A stretch of 64,000 nt of DNA, taken from positions 1 to 64,000 of the forward strand of contig JAWZYU010000676.1 of NCBI GenBank assembly GCA_038380435.1, read 5' to 3'. Each line of letters opens with the position of its first letter. Within the stretch, counting starts at the first letter, position 1. Source of the stretch: Ryuthela nishihirai. Taxonomy: Eukaryota > Arthropoda > Arachnida > Araneae > Heptathelidae. Shown here in pieces: positions 34,209 to 46,677 of this stretch. The notes under the pieces are model-generated. The model did no database searches, was not told the origin of the DNA, and saw only the letters and a program-made list of their open reading frames with translations. Position numbers and translations under genes: made by a program.

Positions 34209-34668
34209 TCTTTTTCTTTTGTACCTTATTATGAAGTGTCGGGTGACTCTCAACTTCCCTTCACACTTTATCCAGGCTTAGGACTGGCAGCGCATTGCGC
34301 TGGCGTGTTTAAAAGTTGTCTGTCTCTCTGGTGGACTTGGTATCATAGCACAATGTGCAGAGTTTTACAACGACATAGAAAAAAGAATACAATGCACAGC
34401 AAAAGTGACATACAAACAATACAAACATACAGGAAACAGCGAGAGTGTCTTCTCTTTGCTTTTAAGAAATTTTTTATATTTTTTTTTTTTATTTTTGAAC
34501 ATTTAAATTTTTATTTTTTTTTATTTTTGAACATTTAAATATTTTTTTTTTTGGTTTTTTGATTTTCACTTAATTCTTTTTTCAGTTTTTCCTGTTTAGG
34601 ATGCCAAACCCTTCCCGGACATGGCAGTCAGTCCCGGAAGGGGAGGCCGCTTCCCGATAGCTGCGACA

Positions 34669-36060
34669 TCACACTGCGGTGGTGAAGACGTCGAGCCGTT
34701 CCTTGAGCGACGCTGCCGCCCGACCCCTCCTCTGGATCAAGACAGCAGAGACGTGCAAGGCGACGCCGAAGGCCGTGGCCACACACATCTTCGATCCCAT
34801 GAAGAGCAGGACTGCGCGGTCGCCACCGGTGGACCGGAGCAGTCCTGCCACGGGAGGGTAGATGAGGTTGGCCACTCCCTGGAAGAGCCGCACCAGGGTG
34901 AAGGTGCCGTTCATGTTGTCGACTCCGTGATTCGAGCTAAGCAGGAGGGGGATCAGGATGGTCCACACTCCGGTTCCCACTCCTGCGGCGACGGAGGCAA
35001 CAACAAGCTGCCAGTACTCGCGGCAGAAAGGCAGTGAGATGACGGCTGCAGCCGAGACGGAGACGGCCGCGATGTATTCGGCCGTCCTCGGCAGGGGAGA
35101 GCGGCTGGCGAGAAGACCATACGAGAGGCGCACGACCAGGTCGCCGGCAGCAGAGTAGGCGAGAAGCAGCATGGCACTGCTCTTCTCGATCCCCAGCGAC
35201 TTGGCGTGCTGGGGAATGTAGTGCAGGAAGTGAGGGTTGCCCATACCCATCGCGAAGATGGAAGCGCTCGTGAGGAGGAACAGGCCGTCCGTGAGGAAAC
35301 GGAGGGACAGCCTCTCGGCGACCACCTTCGCGCAGGATCTGGGTGCCAGCTCTCCAGCTTCCGCGGGGGTCACGACGACGGCATCGTTGCTGCCGCCGGC
35401 GGGCACCTCGCGGAAGCGGCTCTCGGGCCGAACGAAGAGCAGGCCGCAGACTGCGATGAGCGTGAAGCAGCCGGCCAGCACGAGGAACGTGTAGTGCAGG
35501 CCGACCGCCAGCAGCAGCTCGTTGATCGCAGTGGGCAGGGCCATGGCCCCGAAGCAGCCTCCCGACAGGGCGACGGCCATCGCTGCCGGCCTCCGTGTCG
35601 TGAAGTACTTTCCAGTGCACACTATGCCGGTGGTGATGGCAAAGGATGCACCGACCCCCATGAGGCCTCCAATGGTACCTATGAGGAAGGAACCAGAGGT
35701 GGCCAGGTAGCTGAGGGCAAGGCCAGCGCTGCACAGCAATCCGCCCAGACACACGAGCGGCCTGTATCCGAAGGTAGACATGAGGATCCCTGTCACCGGT
35801 GAGAAGACCAGCGATAGGGTTCCTAGCAGCCCCGGGATCCAGGCCGCCTGGGACGGAGATGTATCAGGAAACTCCAGGAAGATCGCCACCTTCAGAGCGC
35901 TGAAGGACTTGACGAATCCTGAAAGGAGAAAGGTTATGAGAAAGCAGCCACCAGCGACGGCCCACCCGTATCCTCCATCGGGTGGAACCATCTTGGTGGC
36001 TGTGGTGGCGTTGGCACGCTCTTCCTCTACTCCCTTCGTCGCTGCAACTGGAACGGACAT
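34669..36060 (-). CDS. SLC16-type MFS transporter, copy 7
   Basis: Protein identical to copy 1. The + strand G-to-A at 35695 turns the Ser122 codon from TCC to TCT, a silent change that tags transcripts of this copy. Confidence 0.92.
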   Translation of the reverse strand: MSVPVAATKGVEEERANATTATKMVPPDGGYGWAVAGGCFLITFLLSGFVKSFSALKVAIFLEFPDTSPSQAAWIPGLLGTLSLVFSPVTGILMSTFGYRPLVCLGGLLCSAGLALSYLATSGSFLIGTIGGLMGVGASFAITTGIVCTGKYFTTRRPAAMAVALSGGCFGAMALPTAINELLLAVGLHYTFLVLAGCFTLIAVCGLLFVRPESRFREVPAGGSNDAVVVTPAEAGELAPRSCAKVVAERLSLRFLTDGLFLLTSASIFAMGMGNPHFLHYIPQHAKSLGIEKSSAMLLLAYSAAGDLVVRLSYGLLASRSPLPRTAEYIAAVSVSAAAVISLPFCREYWQLVVASVAAGVGTGVWTILIPLLLSSNHGVDNMNGTFTLVRLFQGVANLIYPPVAGLLRSTGGDRAVLLFMGSKMCVATAFGVALHVSAVLIQRRGRAAASLKERLDVFTTAV

Positions 36061-38404
36061 GGTGGAATCCGGCTCAGGTCACTGCAAAAGAAGGAGAAAA
36101 AAAATTAATAATTAGAATTGGTAGAGCTAATATAAATCAGTAGTGCGTCGACTAAAGACCACTACAGACTATGCTGAAGAATACTGAACCAAAGAGTAAG
36201 CGAAAAGGTTACTATGAGGTAAAGTCGGGAGCTGGAAAACGCACGTCTGTAGCTGTCAGTGGTCGCAGAGCAAAGGGACGGGCGTTGCACTCAGTGGCAC
36301 GAGTTGTAAAACCCGTTGGCGTCAGGGGGAAAACCCAGGGGATTAGTAAAACCCGTTGGCGTCAGGGAGAAAACCCAGGGGTTTACCTACTACCGGTCGT
36401 ACAAGGTTCGGGTTTCGCGCTGCCATCTATGTGCAAGCATGGGAACTAATTTTTCTTCACCTATCCCCATTTTTTTCCCTTGCTCCACCGAGTGGTACAT
36501 ATGTATATGTATATATATTTTTTTATTTCATTTTTTCCAGCGTGACGTCACCTGCAAACGAGACAGTGCTATATATGCGAGAAGAATATGGGGCAAGTAG
36601 AGTATACAAAAGTTTATTAAAGTTTATAAGATAATGATAGGAAATTTTAAAGTAATTTTCCTAATAAAATAAACAACCAGTACCAAATGTTTCTAAAATA
36701 ATTCAATACCAGATGTTTACCGATCGTCACGTAAACTACTCACGTGTTGACAATTCGATTTCGTTACCATCGTTGAAAGGTTAATAATAGACATTTTTTC
36801 TTGAAATTTCCGTCATATCTATCTATTCTACCAACGCATGGAACTCTAGAAGAGTTTATCAAATGTTGTTTTTGATCTAAATTGGGACTGATTTTGCTGT
36901 AGGAATCGTTTCGTCTGGCATAAACGTTAGAAAGGATCCAAATTAATATATTTTTGCCTTAACGAATAATGGAGAAAAAAATGTCGTTTATTTAAATAAA
37001 ATATCTCAGCTATTTTTGCCTAAATGAAACGGAAAATTTTCTTCTTATTAAATTCTTTCATTTGCTACAGTAAATAAGCCATTCTAGAGTAAATAAGCTA
37101 TTATATTAAGCTTATTTTGCTAGAGTAAATAAGCTTTCATTTGCTAGAGTAATTTCTAACCGCTTGGGTGAAGTTACCTTTACGTTTTGCCCTGCTATGC
37201 TTGTTTGGGAAAAGCTTTTCTGAATATCCTTTAATTACTCTATATGATTTCGCAAACGTATATCAGTTTATAAGGGGAGATCGTATTTTGAAGTTTTCCG
37301 ATTTATTGGTATATATAGTGTGAGGTAATTCTGTCGGAATAATTTTTCACTGCATAAGAAACTAACGGCTACTCACCACACTTCCCTTAATTGTCCGGAT
37401 GATTTTAGAGAGGTATAAAAGTGTAAAACTGAAAAATGAATCTAACACGGAAAAATCTAAATCTGACAACAAAGGACAACCTATATATGACGTAGCAACG
37501 GTCTGCCCTACGCAACAGTACTCTCTGAAGGCTTTCATATCGTATATTATTTTCGCTGCGCAACAATTGGAATTCGAAAAAAACAATTGTTGTTCCTCAA
37601 TTGTTATCGGTTGGCTTCGAAAAACGATGCTATGGATTCGTGGTTGTTTTACTCGGCCTTTGATCAAACGGAGACTTCGATTCCCTTTCCTTCCTGTCGA
37701 CGGAGAATTTCAGAGCAAGTGTGTTATGCGATCCCTTTTTTTTTTGTCACACTATCGTTTTATTTCTTTTAGTTCTTCTGCAGGAGAGGGTCTATGGGTT
37801 GTGCGATCCATTTAGAGGTTCGATCGTGCCCATACCTCTGCTTTCCACAGACGTGAGTTATATGCTGTTTCTCCTAGTGTAGAGTGATTCACTGGATTTT
37901 TTTTTTTAAAGGTTTTCTAGGTTTTTCTTAGGAATTGGCATTATTCCTGGGATTTTATTTGCTCACTTGTTCCTACCGCTTGGGTCGTGTCGGTCTTTCT
38001 TACTTCTGAGCAGCACTTTTTTTGCACACAATGGGCTAAAGGTCCAGGTCCCATAGACCACGAAGGCTCAGAGGAGGTTGGGGGTACCCACTGGATCACC
38101 CAGTGGGGGGACAAGATGGTAGACTCCCCTCAAGGCCATCCAGCGTGTTCTTTAACGTGCACAGGATATGGCCCTCCCGCACACGGAGCCACGGCCTAAT
38201 GTCCCATCCGACGGACGGCGGTCATTCCAATACCATCGGTGTCCTCTACTGACCGCGGGTAGGGCGGAGATTAATGTAAACGCAGGAAGAGACTTATGGG
38301 TGGACATCCGACGGACGGCGGTCATTCCAATACCATCGGTGTCCTCTACTGACCGCGGGTAGGGCGGAGATTAATGTAAACGCAGGAAGAGACTTATGGG
38401 TGGA

Positions 38405-39515
38405 GGGTCACCAGCGTGTGAATTTACTTTTTAAGTGTTCTGACCTCCTCCTCCTCCAACCCTTCGAACAAAATAACAGGGAGGTGTTTTGTGAATTGGG
38501 TTTCGATGCCGTGTGAAAATAATTTAATGTTTGGTGTATTCCCCCGCTCTAAGGGGAAGTGGTTATGTGGTTAGGGTGTAGGTGTCGCGTGAAATTTTTT
38601 CGGTGTACTCTCCCCCCTAACAGGGAGGGGTTATATGGCTTGGTTTTAGGTAGCGTGTGAAAATTTTTTTGTGTATTCCCCCCCCTCTAAGAGGAAGGGG
38701 TTATGTTGGTTGGGTGTAGGTATCGTGTGAAATTTTTTCGGTGAACTCTCCCCCCCCTAACAGGAAGGGGCTCATGTCGGTTGGTTGTAGGTAGCTTGTG
38801 AAAATTTTTTGGTGTAATCCCACCGTCCAATAGGAAGGGGTTATTTGGTTTGGGTGTAGGTATCCTGTGAAAATTTTTCGGTGTACTCTCCCCCCCATAA
38901 GAGGAAGGGGTTATGTTGGTTGGTTGTAGGTAGCGTGTGAAATTTTTTTGGTGTATTCCCACCGTCCAAAAGGAAGGGGTTATGTGGATTAGGTGTAGGT
39001 ATCGTGTGAAATTTTTTCGGTGTACTCTCCCCCCCATAAGAGGAAGGGGTTATGTTGGTTGGTTGTAGGTAGCGTGTGAAATTTTTTTGGTGTATTCCCA
39101 CCGTCCAAAAGGAAGGGGTTATGTGGATTAGGTGTAGGTATCGTGTGAAATTTTTTCGGTGTACTCTCCCCCCCCATAAGAGGAAGGGGTTATGTTGGTT
39201 GGTTGTAGGTAGCGTGTGAAATTTTTTTGGTGTATTCCCACCGTCCAAAAGGAAGGGGTTATGTGGATTAGGTGTAGGTATCGTGTGAAATTTTTTCGGT
39301 GTACTCTCCCCCCCCCCCCCTTCCATAAGAGGAAGGGGCTATGTGGGTTGGTTGTAGGTAGCGTGTGAAAATTTTTTGGTGTATTCCCACCGTCCAATAG
39401 GAAGGGGTTGTGTGGGTTGGATGTAGGTATCGTGTGAAAATTTTTCAGTGTATCCCCCCCTCCTCTAAGAGGAAGGGGTTATGTGGGTTGGGTGTCAAGG
39501 ACCTGTGAATTATTT
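38405..39515. repeat. A/B minisatellite of unit 8
   Basis: Same monomer series; long C run of 13 near 39308-39320, variable B run of 8. Confidence 0.94.
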
Positions 39516-39975
39516 TCTTTTTCTTTTGTACCTTATTATGAAGTGTCGGGTGACTCTCAACTTCCCTTCACACTTTATCCAGGCTTAGGACTGGCAGCGC
39601 ATTGCGCTGGCGTGTTTAAAAGTTGTCTGTCTCTCTGGTGGACTTGGTATCATAGCACAATGTGCAGAGTTTTACAACGACATAGAAAAAAGAATACAAT
39701 GCACAGCAAAAGTGACATACAAACAATACAAACATACAGGAAACAGCGAGAGTGTCTTCTCTTTGCTTTTAAGAAATTTTTTATATTTTTTTTTTTTATT
39801 TTTGAACATTTAAATTTTTATTTTTTTTTATTTTTGAACATTTAAATATTTTTTTTTTTGGTTTTTTGATTTTCACTTAATTCTTTTTTCAGTTTTTCCT
39901 GTTTAGGATGCCAAACCCTTCCCGGACATGGCAGTCAGTCCCGGAAGGGGAGGCCGCTTCCCGATAGCTGCGACA

Positions 39976-41367
39976 TCACACTGCGGTGGTGAAGACGTCG
40001 AGCCGTTCCTTGAGCGACGCTGCCGCCCGACCCCTCCTCTGGATCAAGACAGCAGAGACGTGCAAGGCGACGCCGAAGGCCGTGGCCACACACATCTTCG
40101 ATCCCATGAAGAGCAGGACTGCGCGGTCGCCACCGGTGGACCGGAGCAGTCCTGCCACGGGAGGGTAGATGAGGTTGGCCACTCCCTGGAAGAGCCGCAC
40201 CAGGGTGAAGGTGCCGTTCATGTTGTCGACTCCGTGATTCGAGCTAAGCAGGAGGGGGATCAGGATGGTCCACACTCCGGTTCCCACTCCTGCGGCGACG
40301 GAGGCAACAACAAGCTGCCAGTACTCGCGGCAGAAAGGCAGTGAGATGACGGCTGCAGCCGAGACGGAGACGGCCGCGATGTATTCGGCCGTCCTCGGCA
40401 GGGGAGAGCGGCTGGCGAGAAGACCATACGAGAGGCGCACGACCAGGTCGCCGGCAGCAGAGTAGGCGAGAAGCAGCATGGCACTGCTCTTCTCGATCCC
40501 CAGCGACTTGGCGTGCTGGGGAATGTAGTGCAGGAAGTGAGGGTTGCCCATACCCATCGCGAAGATGGAAGCGCTCGTGAGGAGGAACAGGCCGTCCGTG
40601 AGGAAACGGAGGGACAGCCTCTCGGCGACCACCTTCGCGCAGGATCTGGGTGCCAGCTCTCCAGCTTCCGCGGGGGTCACGACGACGGCATCGTTGCTGC
40701 CGCCGGCGGGCACCTCGCGGAAGCGGCTCTCGGGCCGAACGAAGAGCAGGCCGCAGACTGCGATGAGCGTGAAGCAGCCGGCCAGCACGAGGAACGTGTA
40801 GTGCAGGCCGACCGTCAGCAGCAGCTCGTTGATCGCAGTGGGCAGGGCCATGGCCCCGAAGCAGCCTCCCGACAGGGCGACGGCCATCGCTGCCGGCCTC
40901 CGTGTCGTGAAGTACTTTCCAGTGCACACTATGCCGGTGGTGATGGCAAAGGATGCACCGACCCCCATGAGGCCTCCAATGGTACCTATGAGGAAGGAAC
41001 CGGAGGTGGCCAGGTAGCTGAGGGCAAGGCCAGCGCTGCACAGCAATCCGCCCAGACACACGAGCGGCCTGTATCCGAAGGTAGACATGAGGATCCCTGT
41101 CACCGGTGAGAAGACCAGCGATAGGGTTCCTAGCAGCCCCGGGATCCAGGCCGCCTGGGACGGAGATGTATCAGGAAACTCCAGGAAGATCGCCACCTTC
41201 AGAGCGCTGAAGGACTTGACGAATCCTGAAAGGAGAAAGGTTATGAGAAAGCAGCCACCAGCGACGGCCCACCCGTATCCTCCATCGGGTGGAACCATCT
41301 TGGTGGCTGTGGTGGCGTTGGCACGCTCTTCCTCTACTCCCTTCGTCGCTGCAACTGGAACGGACAT
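39976..41367 (-). CDS. SLC16-type MFS transporter, copy 8 (A185T)
   Basis: Full-length 463 residues. The + strand C-to-T at 40815 changes codon 185 from GCG to ACG, giving A185T at the start of TM6. All family motifs are unchanged. The effect on transport is unknown; a small polar replacement at the membrane edge could be tolerated. The underlying change is a CpG-type transition, a common spontaneous mutation. Confidence 0.92.
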   Translation of the reverse strand: MSVPVAATKGVEEERANATTATKMVPPDGGYGWAVAGGCFLITFLLSGFVKSFSALKVAIFLEFPDTSPSQAAWIPGLLGTLSLVFSPVTGILMSTFGYRPLVCLGGLLCSAGLALSYLATSGSFLIGTIGGLMGVGASFAITTGIVCTGKYFTTRRPAAMAVALSGGCFGAMALPTAINELLLTVGLHYTFLVLAGCFTLIAVCGLLFVRPESRFREVPAGGSNDAVVVTPAEAGELAPRSCAKVVAERLSLRFLTDGLFLLTSASIFAMGMGNPHFLHYIPQHAKSLGIEKSSAMLLLAYSAAGDLVVRLSYGLLASRSPLPRTAEYIAAVSVSAAAVISLPFCREYWQLVVASVAAGVGTGVWTILIPLLLSSNHGVDNMNGTFTLVRLFQGVANLIYPPVAGLLRSTGGDRAVLLFMGSKMCVATAFGVALHVSAVLIQRRGRAAASLKERLDVFTTAV

Positions 41368-43713
41368 GGTGGAATCCGGCTCAGGTCACTGCAAAAGAAG
41401 GAGAAAAAAAATTAATAATTAGAATTGGTAGAGCTAATATAAATCAGTAGTGCGTCGACTAAAGACCACTACAGACTATGCTGAAGAATACTGAACCAAA
41501 GAGTAAGCGAAAAGGTTACTATGAGGTAAAGTCGGGAGCTGGAAAACGCACGTCTGTAGCTGTCAGTGGTCGCAGAGCAAAGGGACGGGCGTTGCACTCA
41601 GTGGCACGAGTTGTAAAACCCGTTGGCGTCAGGGGGAAAACCCAGGGGATTAGTAAAACCCGTTGGCGTCAGGGAGAAAACCCAGGGGTTTACCTACTAC
41701 CGGTCGTACAAGGTTCGGGTTTCGCGCTGCCATCTATGTGCAAGCATGGGAACTAATTTTTCTTCACCTATCCCCATTTTTTTCCCTTGCTCCACCGAGT
41801 GGTACATATGTATATGTATATATATTTTTTTATTTCATTTTTTCCAGCGTGACGTCACCTGCAAACGAGACAGTGCTATATATGCGAGAAGAATATGGGG
41901 CAAGTAGAGTATACAAAAGTTTATTAAAGTTTATAAGATAATGATAGGAAATTTTAAAGTAATTTTCCTAATAAAATAAACAACCAGTACCAAATGTTTC
42001 TAAAATAATTCAATACCAGATGTTTACCGATCGTCACGTAAACTACTCACGTGTTGACAATTCGATTTCGTTACCATCGTTGAAAGGTTAATAATAGACA
42101 TTTTTTCTTGAAATTTCCGTCATATCTATCTATTCTACCAACGCATGGAACTCTAGAAGAGTTTATCAAATGTTGTTTTTGATCTAAATTGGGACTGATT
42201 TTGCTGTAGGAATCGTTTCGTCTGGCATAAACGTTAGAAAGGATCCAAATTAATATATTTTTGCCTTAACGAATAATGGAGAAAAAAATGTCGTTTATTT
42301 AAATAAAATATCTCAGCTATTTTTGCCTAAATGAAACGGAAAATTTTCTTCTTATTAAATTCTTTCATTTGCTACAGTAAATAAGCCATTCTAGAGTAAA
42401 TAAGCTATTATATTAAGCTTATTTTGCTAGAGTAAATAAGCTTTCATTTGCTAGAGTAATTTCTAACCGCTTGGGTGAAGTTACCTTTACGTTTTGCCCT
42501 GCTATGCTTGTTTGGGAAAAGCTTTTCTGAATATCCTTTAATTACTCTATATGATTTCGCAAACGTATATCAGTTTATAAGGGGAGATCGTATTTTGAAG
42601 TTTTCCGATTTATTGGTATATATAGTGTGAGGTAATTCTGTCGGAATAATTTTTCACTGCATAAGAAACTAACGGCTACTCACCACACTTCCCTTAATTG
42701 TCCGGATGATTTTAGAGAGGTATAAAAGTGTAAAACTGAAAAATGAATCTAACACGGAAAAATCTAAATCTGACAACAAAGGACAACCTATATATGACGT
42801 AGCAACGGTCTGCCCTACGCAACAGTACTCTCTGAAGGCTTTCATATCGTATATTATTTTCGCTGCGCAACAATTGGAATTCGAAAAAAACAATTGTTGT
42901 TCCTCAATTGTTATCGGTTGGCTTCGAAAAACGATGCTATGGATTCGTGGTTGTTTTACTCGGCCTTTGATCAAACGGAGACTTCGATTCCCTTTCCTTC
43001 CTGTCGACGGAGAATTTCAGAGCAAGTGTGTTATGCGATCCCTTTTTTTTTTGTCACACTATCGTTTTATTTCTTTTAGTTCTTCTGCAGGAGAGGGTCT
43101 ATGGGTTGTGCGATCCATTTAGAGGTTCGATCGTGCCCATACCTCTGCTTTCCACAGACGTGAGTTATATGCTGTTTCTCCTAGTGTAGAGTGATTCACT
43201 GGATTTTTTTTTTTTAAAGGTTTTCTAGGTTTTTCTTAGGAATTGGCATTATTCCTGGGATTTTATTTGCTCACTTGTTCCTACCGCTTGGGTCGTGTCG
43301 GTCTTTCTTACTTCTGAGCAGCACTTTTTTTGCACACAATGGGCTAAAGGTCCAGGTCCCATAGACCACGAAGGCTCAGAGGAGGTTGGGGGGTACCCAC
43401 TGGATCACCCAGTGGGGGGACAAGATGGTAGACTCCCCTCAAGGCCATCCAGCGTGTTCTTTAACGTGCACAGGATATGGCCCTCCCGCACACGGAGCCA
43501 CGGCCTAATGTCCCATCCGACGGACGGCGGTCATTCCAATACCATCGGTGTCCTCTACTGACCGCGGGTAGGGCGGAGATTAATGTAAACGCAGGAAGAG
43601 ACTTATGGGTGGACATCCGACGGACGGCGGTCATTCCAATACCATCGGTGTCCTCTACTGACCGCGGGTAGGGCGGAGATTAATGTAAACGCAGGAAGAG
43701 ACTTATGGGTGGA

Positions 43714-44825
43714 GGGTCACCAGCGTGTGAATTTACTTTTTAAGTGTTCTGACCTCCTCCTCCTCCAACCCTTCGAACAAAATAACAGGGAGGTGTTTTG
43801 TGAATTGGGTTTCGATGCCGTGTGAAAATAATTTAATGTTTGGTGTATTCCCCCGCTCTAAGGGGAAGTGGTTATGTGGTTAGGGTGTAGGTGTCGCGTG
43901 AAATTTTTTCGGTGTACTCTCCCCCCTAACAGGGAGGGGTTATATGGCTTGGTTTTAGGTAGCGTGTGAAAATTTTTTTGTGTATTCCCCCCCCTCTAAG
44001 AGGAAGGGGTTATGTTGGTTGGGTGTAGGTATCGTGTGAAATTTTTTCGTTGAACTCTCCCCCCCCTAACAGGAAGGGGCTCATGTCGGTTGGTTGTAGG
44101 TAGCTTGTGAAAATTTTTTGGTGTAATCACACCGTCCAATAGGAAGGGGTTATTTGGTTTGGGTGTAGGTATCCTGTGAAAATTTTTCGGTGTACTCTCC
44201 CCCCCATAAGAGGAAGGGGTTATGTTGGTTGGTTGTAGGTAGCGTGTGAAATTTTTTTGGTGTATTCCCACCGTCCAAAAGGAAGGGGTTATGTGGATTA
44301 GGTGTAGGTATCGTGTGAAATTTTTTCGGTGTACTCTCCCCCCCATAAGAGGAAGGGGTTATGTTGGTTGGTTGTAGGTAGCGTGTGAAATTTTTTTGGT
44401 GTATTCCCACCGTCCAAAAGGAAGGGGTTATGTGGATTAGGTGTAGGTATCGTGTGAAATTTTTTCGGTGTACTCTCCCCCCCCCATAAGAGGAAGGGGT
44501 TATGTTGGTTGGTTGTAGGTAGCGTGTGAAATTTTTTTGGTGTATTCCCACCGTCCAAAAGGAAGGGGTTATGTGGATTAGGTGTAGGTATCGTGTGAAA
44601 TTTTTTCGGTGTACTCTCCCCCCCCCCCCCTTCCATAAGAGGAAGGGGCTATGTGGGTTGGTTGTAGGTAGCGTGTGAAAATTTTTTGGTGTATTCCCAC
44701 CGTCCAATAGGAAGGGGTTGTGTGGGTTGGATGTAGGTATCGTGTGAAAATTTTTCAGTGTATCCCCCCCTCCTCTAAGAGGAAGGGGTTATGTGGGTTG
44801 GGTGTCAAGGACCTGTGAATTATTT
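43714..44825. repeat. A/B minisatellite of unit 9
   Basis: Private changes at 44050 and 44129 mark the early, already degenerate monomers. The long C run is 13 and the variable B run near 44477-44485 is 9. Confidence 0.94.
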
Positions 44826-45285
44826 TCTTTTTCTTTTGTACCTTATTATGAAGTGTCGGGTGACTCTCAACTTCCCTTCACACTTTATCCAGGCTTAGGA
44901 CTGGCAGCGCATTGCGCTGGCGTGTTTAAAAGTTGTCTGTCTCTCTGGTGGACTTGGTATCATAGCACAATGTGCAGAGTTTTACAACGACATAGAAAAA
45001 AGAATACAATGCACAGCAAAAGTGACATACAAACAATACAAACATACAGGAAACAGCGAGAGTGTCTTCTCTTTGCTTTTAAGAAATTTTTTATATTTTT
45101 TTTTTTTATTTTTGAACATTTAAATTTTTATTTTTTTTTATTTTTGAACATTTAAATATTTTTTTTTTTGGTTTTTTGATTTTCACTTAATTCTTTTTTC
45201 AGTTTTTCCTGTTTAGGATGCCAAACCCTTCCCGGACATGGCAGTCAGTCCCGGAAGGGGAGGCCGCTTCCCGATAGCTGCGACA

Positions 45286-46677
45286 TCACACTGCGGTGGT
45301 GAAGACGTCGAGCCGTTCCTTGAGCGACGCTGCCGCCCGACCCCTCCTCTGGATCAAGACAGCAGAGACGTGCAAGGCGACGCCGAAGGCCGTGGCCACA
45401 CACATCTTCGATCCCATGAAGAGCAGGACTGCGCGGTCGCCACCGGTGGACCGGAGCAGTCCTGCCACGGGAGGGTAGATGAGGTTGGCCACTCCCTGGA
45501 AGAGCCGCACCAGGGTGAAGGTGCCGTTCATGTTGTCGACTCCGTGATTCGAGCTAAGCAGGAGGGGGATCAGGATGGTCCACACTCCGGTTCCCACTCC
45601 TGCGGCGACGGAGGCAACAACAAGCTGCCAGTACTCGCGGCAGAAAGGCAGTGAGATGACGGCTGCAGCCGAGACGGAGACGGCCGCGATGTATTCGGCC
45701 GTCCTCGGCAGGGGAGAGCGGCTGGCGAGAAGACCATACGAGAGGCGCACGACCAGGTCGCCGGCAGCAGAGTAGGCGAGAAGCAGCATGGCACTGCTCT
45801 TCTCGATCCCCAGCGACTTGGCGTGCTGGGGAATGTAGTGCAGGAAGTGAGGGTTGCCCATACCCATCGCGAAGATGGAAGCGCTCGTGAGGAGGAACAG
45901 GCCGTCCGTGAGGAAACGGAGGGACAGCCTCTCGGCGACCACCTTCGCGCAGGATCTGGGTGCCAGCTCTCCAGCTTCCGCGGGGGTCACGACGACGGCA
46001 TCGTTGCTGCCGCCGGCGGGCACCTCGCGGAAGCGGCTCTCGGGCCGAACGAAGAGCAGGCCGCAGACTGCGATGAGCGTGAAGCAGCCGGCCAGCACGA
46101 GGAACGTGTAGTGCAGGCCGACCGCCAGCAGCAGCTCGTTGATCGCAGTGGGCAGGGCCATGGCCCCGAAGCAGCCTCCCGACAGGGCGACGGCCATCGC
46201 TGCCGGCCTCCGTGTCGTGAAGTACTTTCCAGTGCACACTATGCCGGTGGTGATGGCAAAGGATGCACCGACCCCCATGAGGCCTCCAATGGTACCTATG
46301 AGGAAGGAACCGGAGGTGGCCAGGTAGCTGAGGGCAAGGCCAGCGCTGCACAGCAATCCGCCCAGACACACGAGCGGCCTGTATCCGAAGGTAGACATGA
46401 GGATCCCTGTCACCGGTGAGAAGACCAGCGATAGGGTTCCTAGCAGCCCCGGGATCCAGGCCGCCTGGGACGGAGATGTATCAGGAAACTCCAGGAAGAT
46501 CGCCACCTTCAGAGCGCTGAAGGACTTGACGAATCCTGAAAGGAGAAAGGTTATGAGAAAGCAGCCACCAGCGACGGCCCACCCGTATCCTCCATCGGGT
46601 GGAACCATCTTGGTGGCTGTGGTGGCGTTGGCACGCTCTTCCTCTACTCCCTTCGTCGCTGCAACTGGAACGGACAT
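45286..46677 (-). CDS. SLC16-type MFS transporter, copy 9
   Basis: Product identical to copy 1; the private changes of this unit are all in the minisatellite 1 kb downstream of the gene. Confidence 0.92.
   Translation of the reverse strand: MSVPVAATKGVEEERANATTATKMVPPDGGYGWAVAGGCFLITFLLSGFVKSFSALKVAIFLEFPDTSPSQAAWIPGLLGTLSLVFSPVTGILMSTFGYRPLVCLGGLLCSAGLALSYLATSGSFLIGTIGGLMGVGASFAITTGIVCTGKYFTTRRPAAMAVALSGGCFGAMALPTAINELLLAVGLHYTFLVLAGCFTLIAVCGLLFVRPESRFREVPAGGSNDAVVVTPAEAGELAPRSCAKVVAERLSLRFLTDGLFLLTSASIFAMGMGNPHFLHYIPQHAKSLGIEKSSAMLLLAYSAAGDLVVRLSYGLLASRSPLPRTAEYIAAVSVSAAAVISLPFCREYWQLVVASVAAGVGTGVWTILIPLLLSSNHGVDNMNGTFTLVRLFQGVANLIYPPVAGLLRSTGGDRAVLLFMGSKMCVATAFGVALHVSAVLIQRRGRAAASLKERLDVFTTAV

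Larger units (their letters stand above)
31868..37176. repeat. Array unit 7
   Basis: 5309 bp, with a private G-to-A change at 35695 inside the coding exon (synonymous). Long C run of 13. Confidence 0.95.
37177..42483. repeat. Array unit 8
   Basis: This is the shortest unit (5307 bp). It has one T fewer near 37897-37907, one G fewer near 38080-38084, and a missense change at 40815. Confidence 0.95.
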
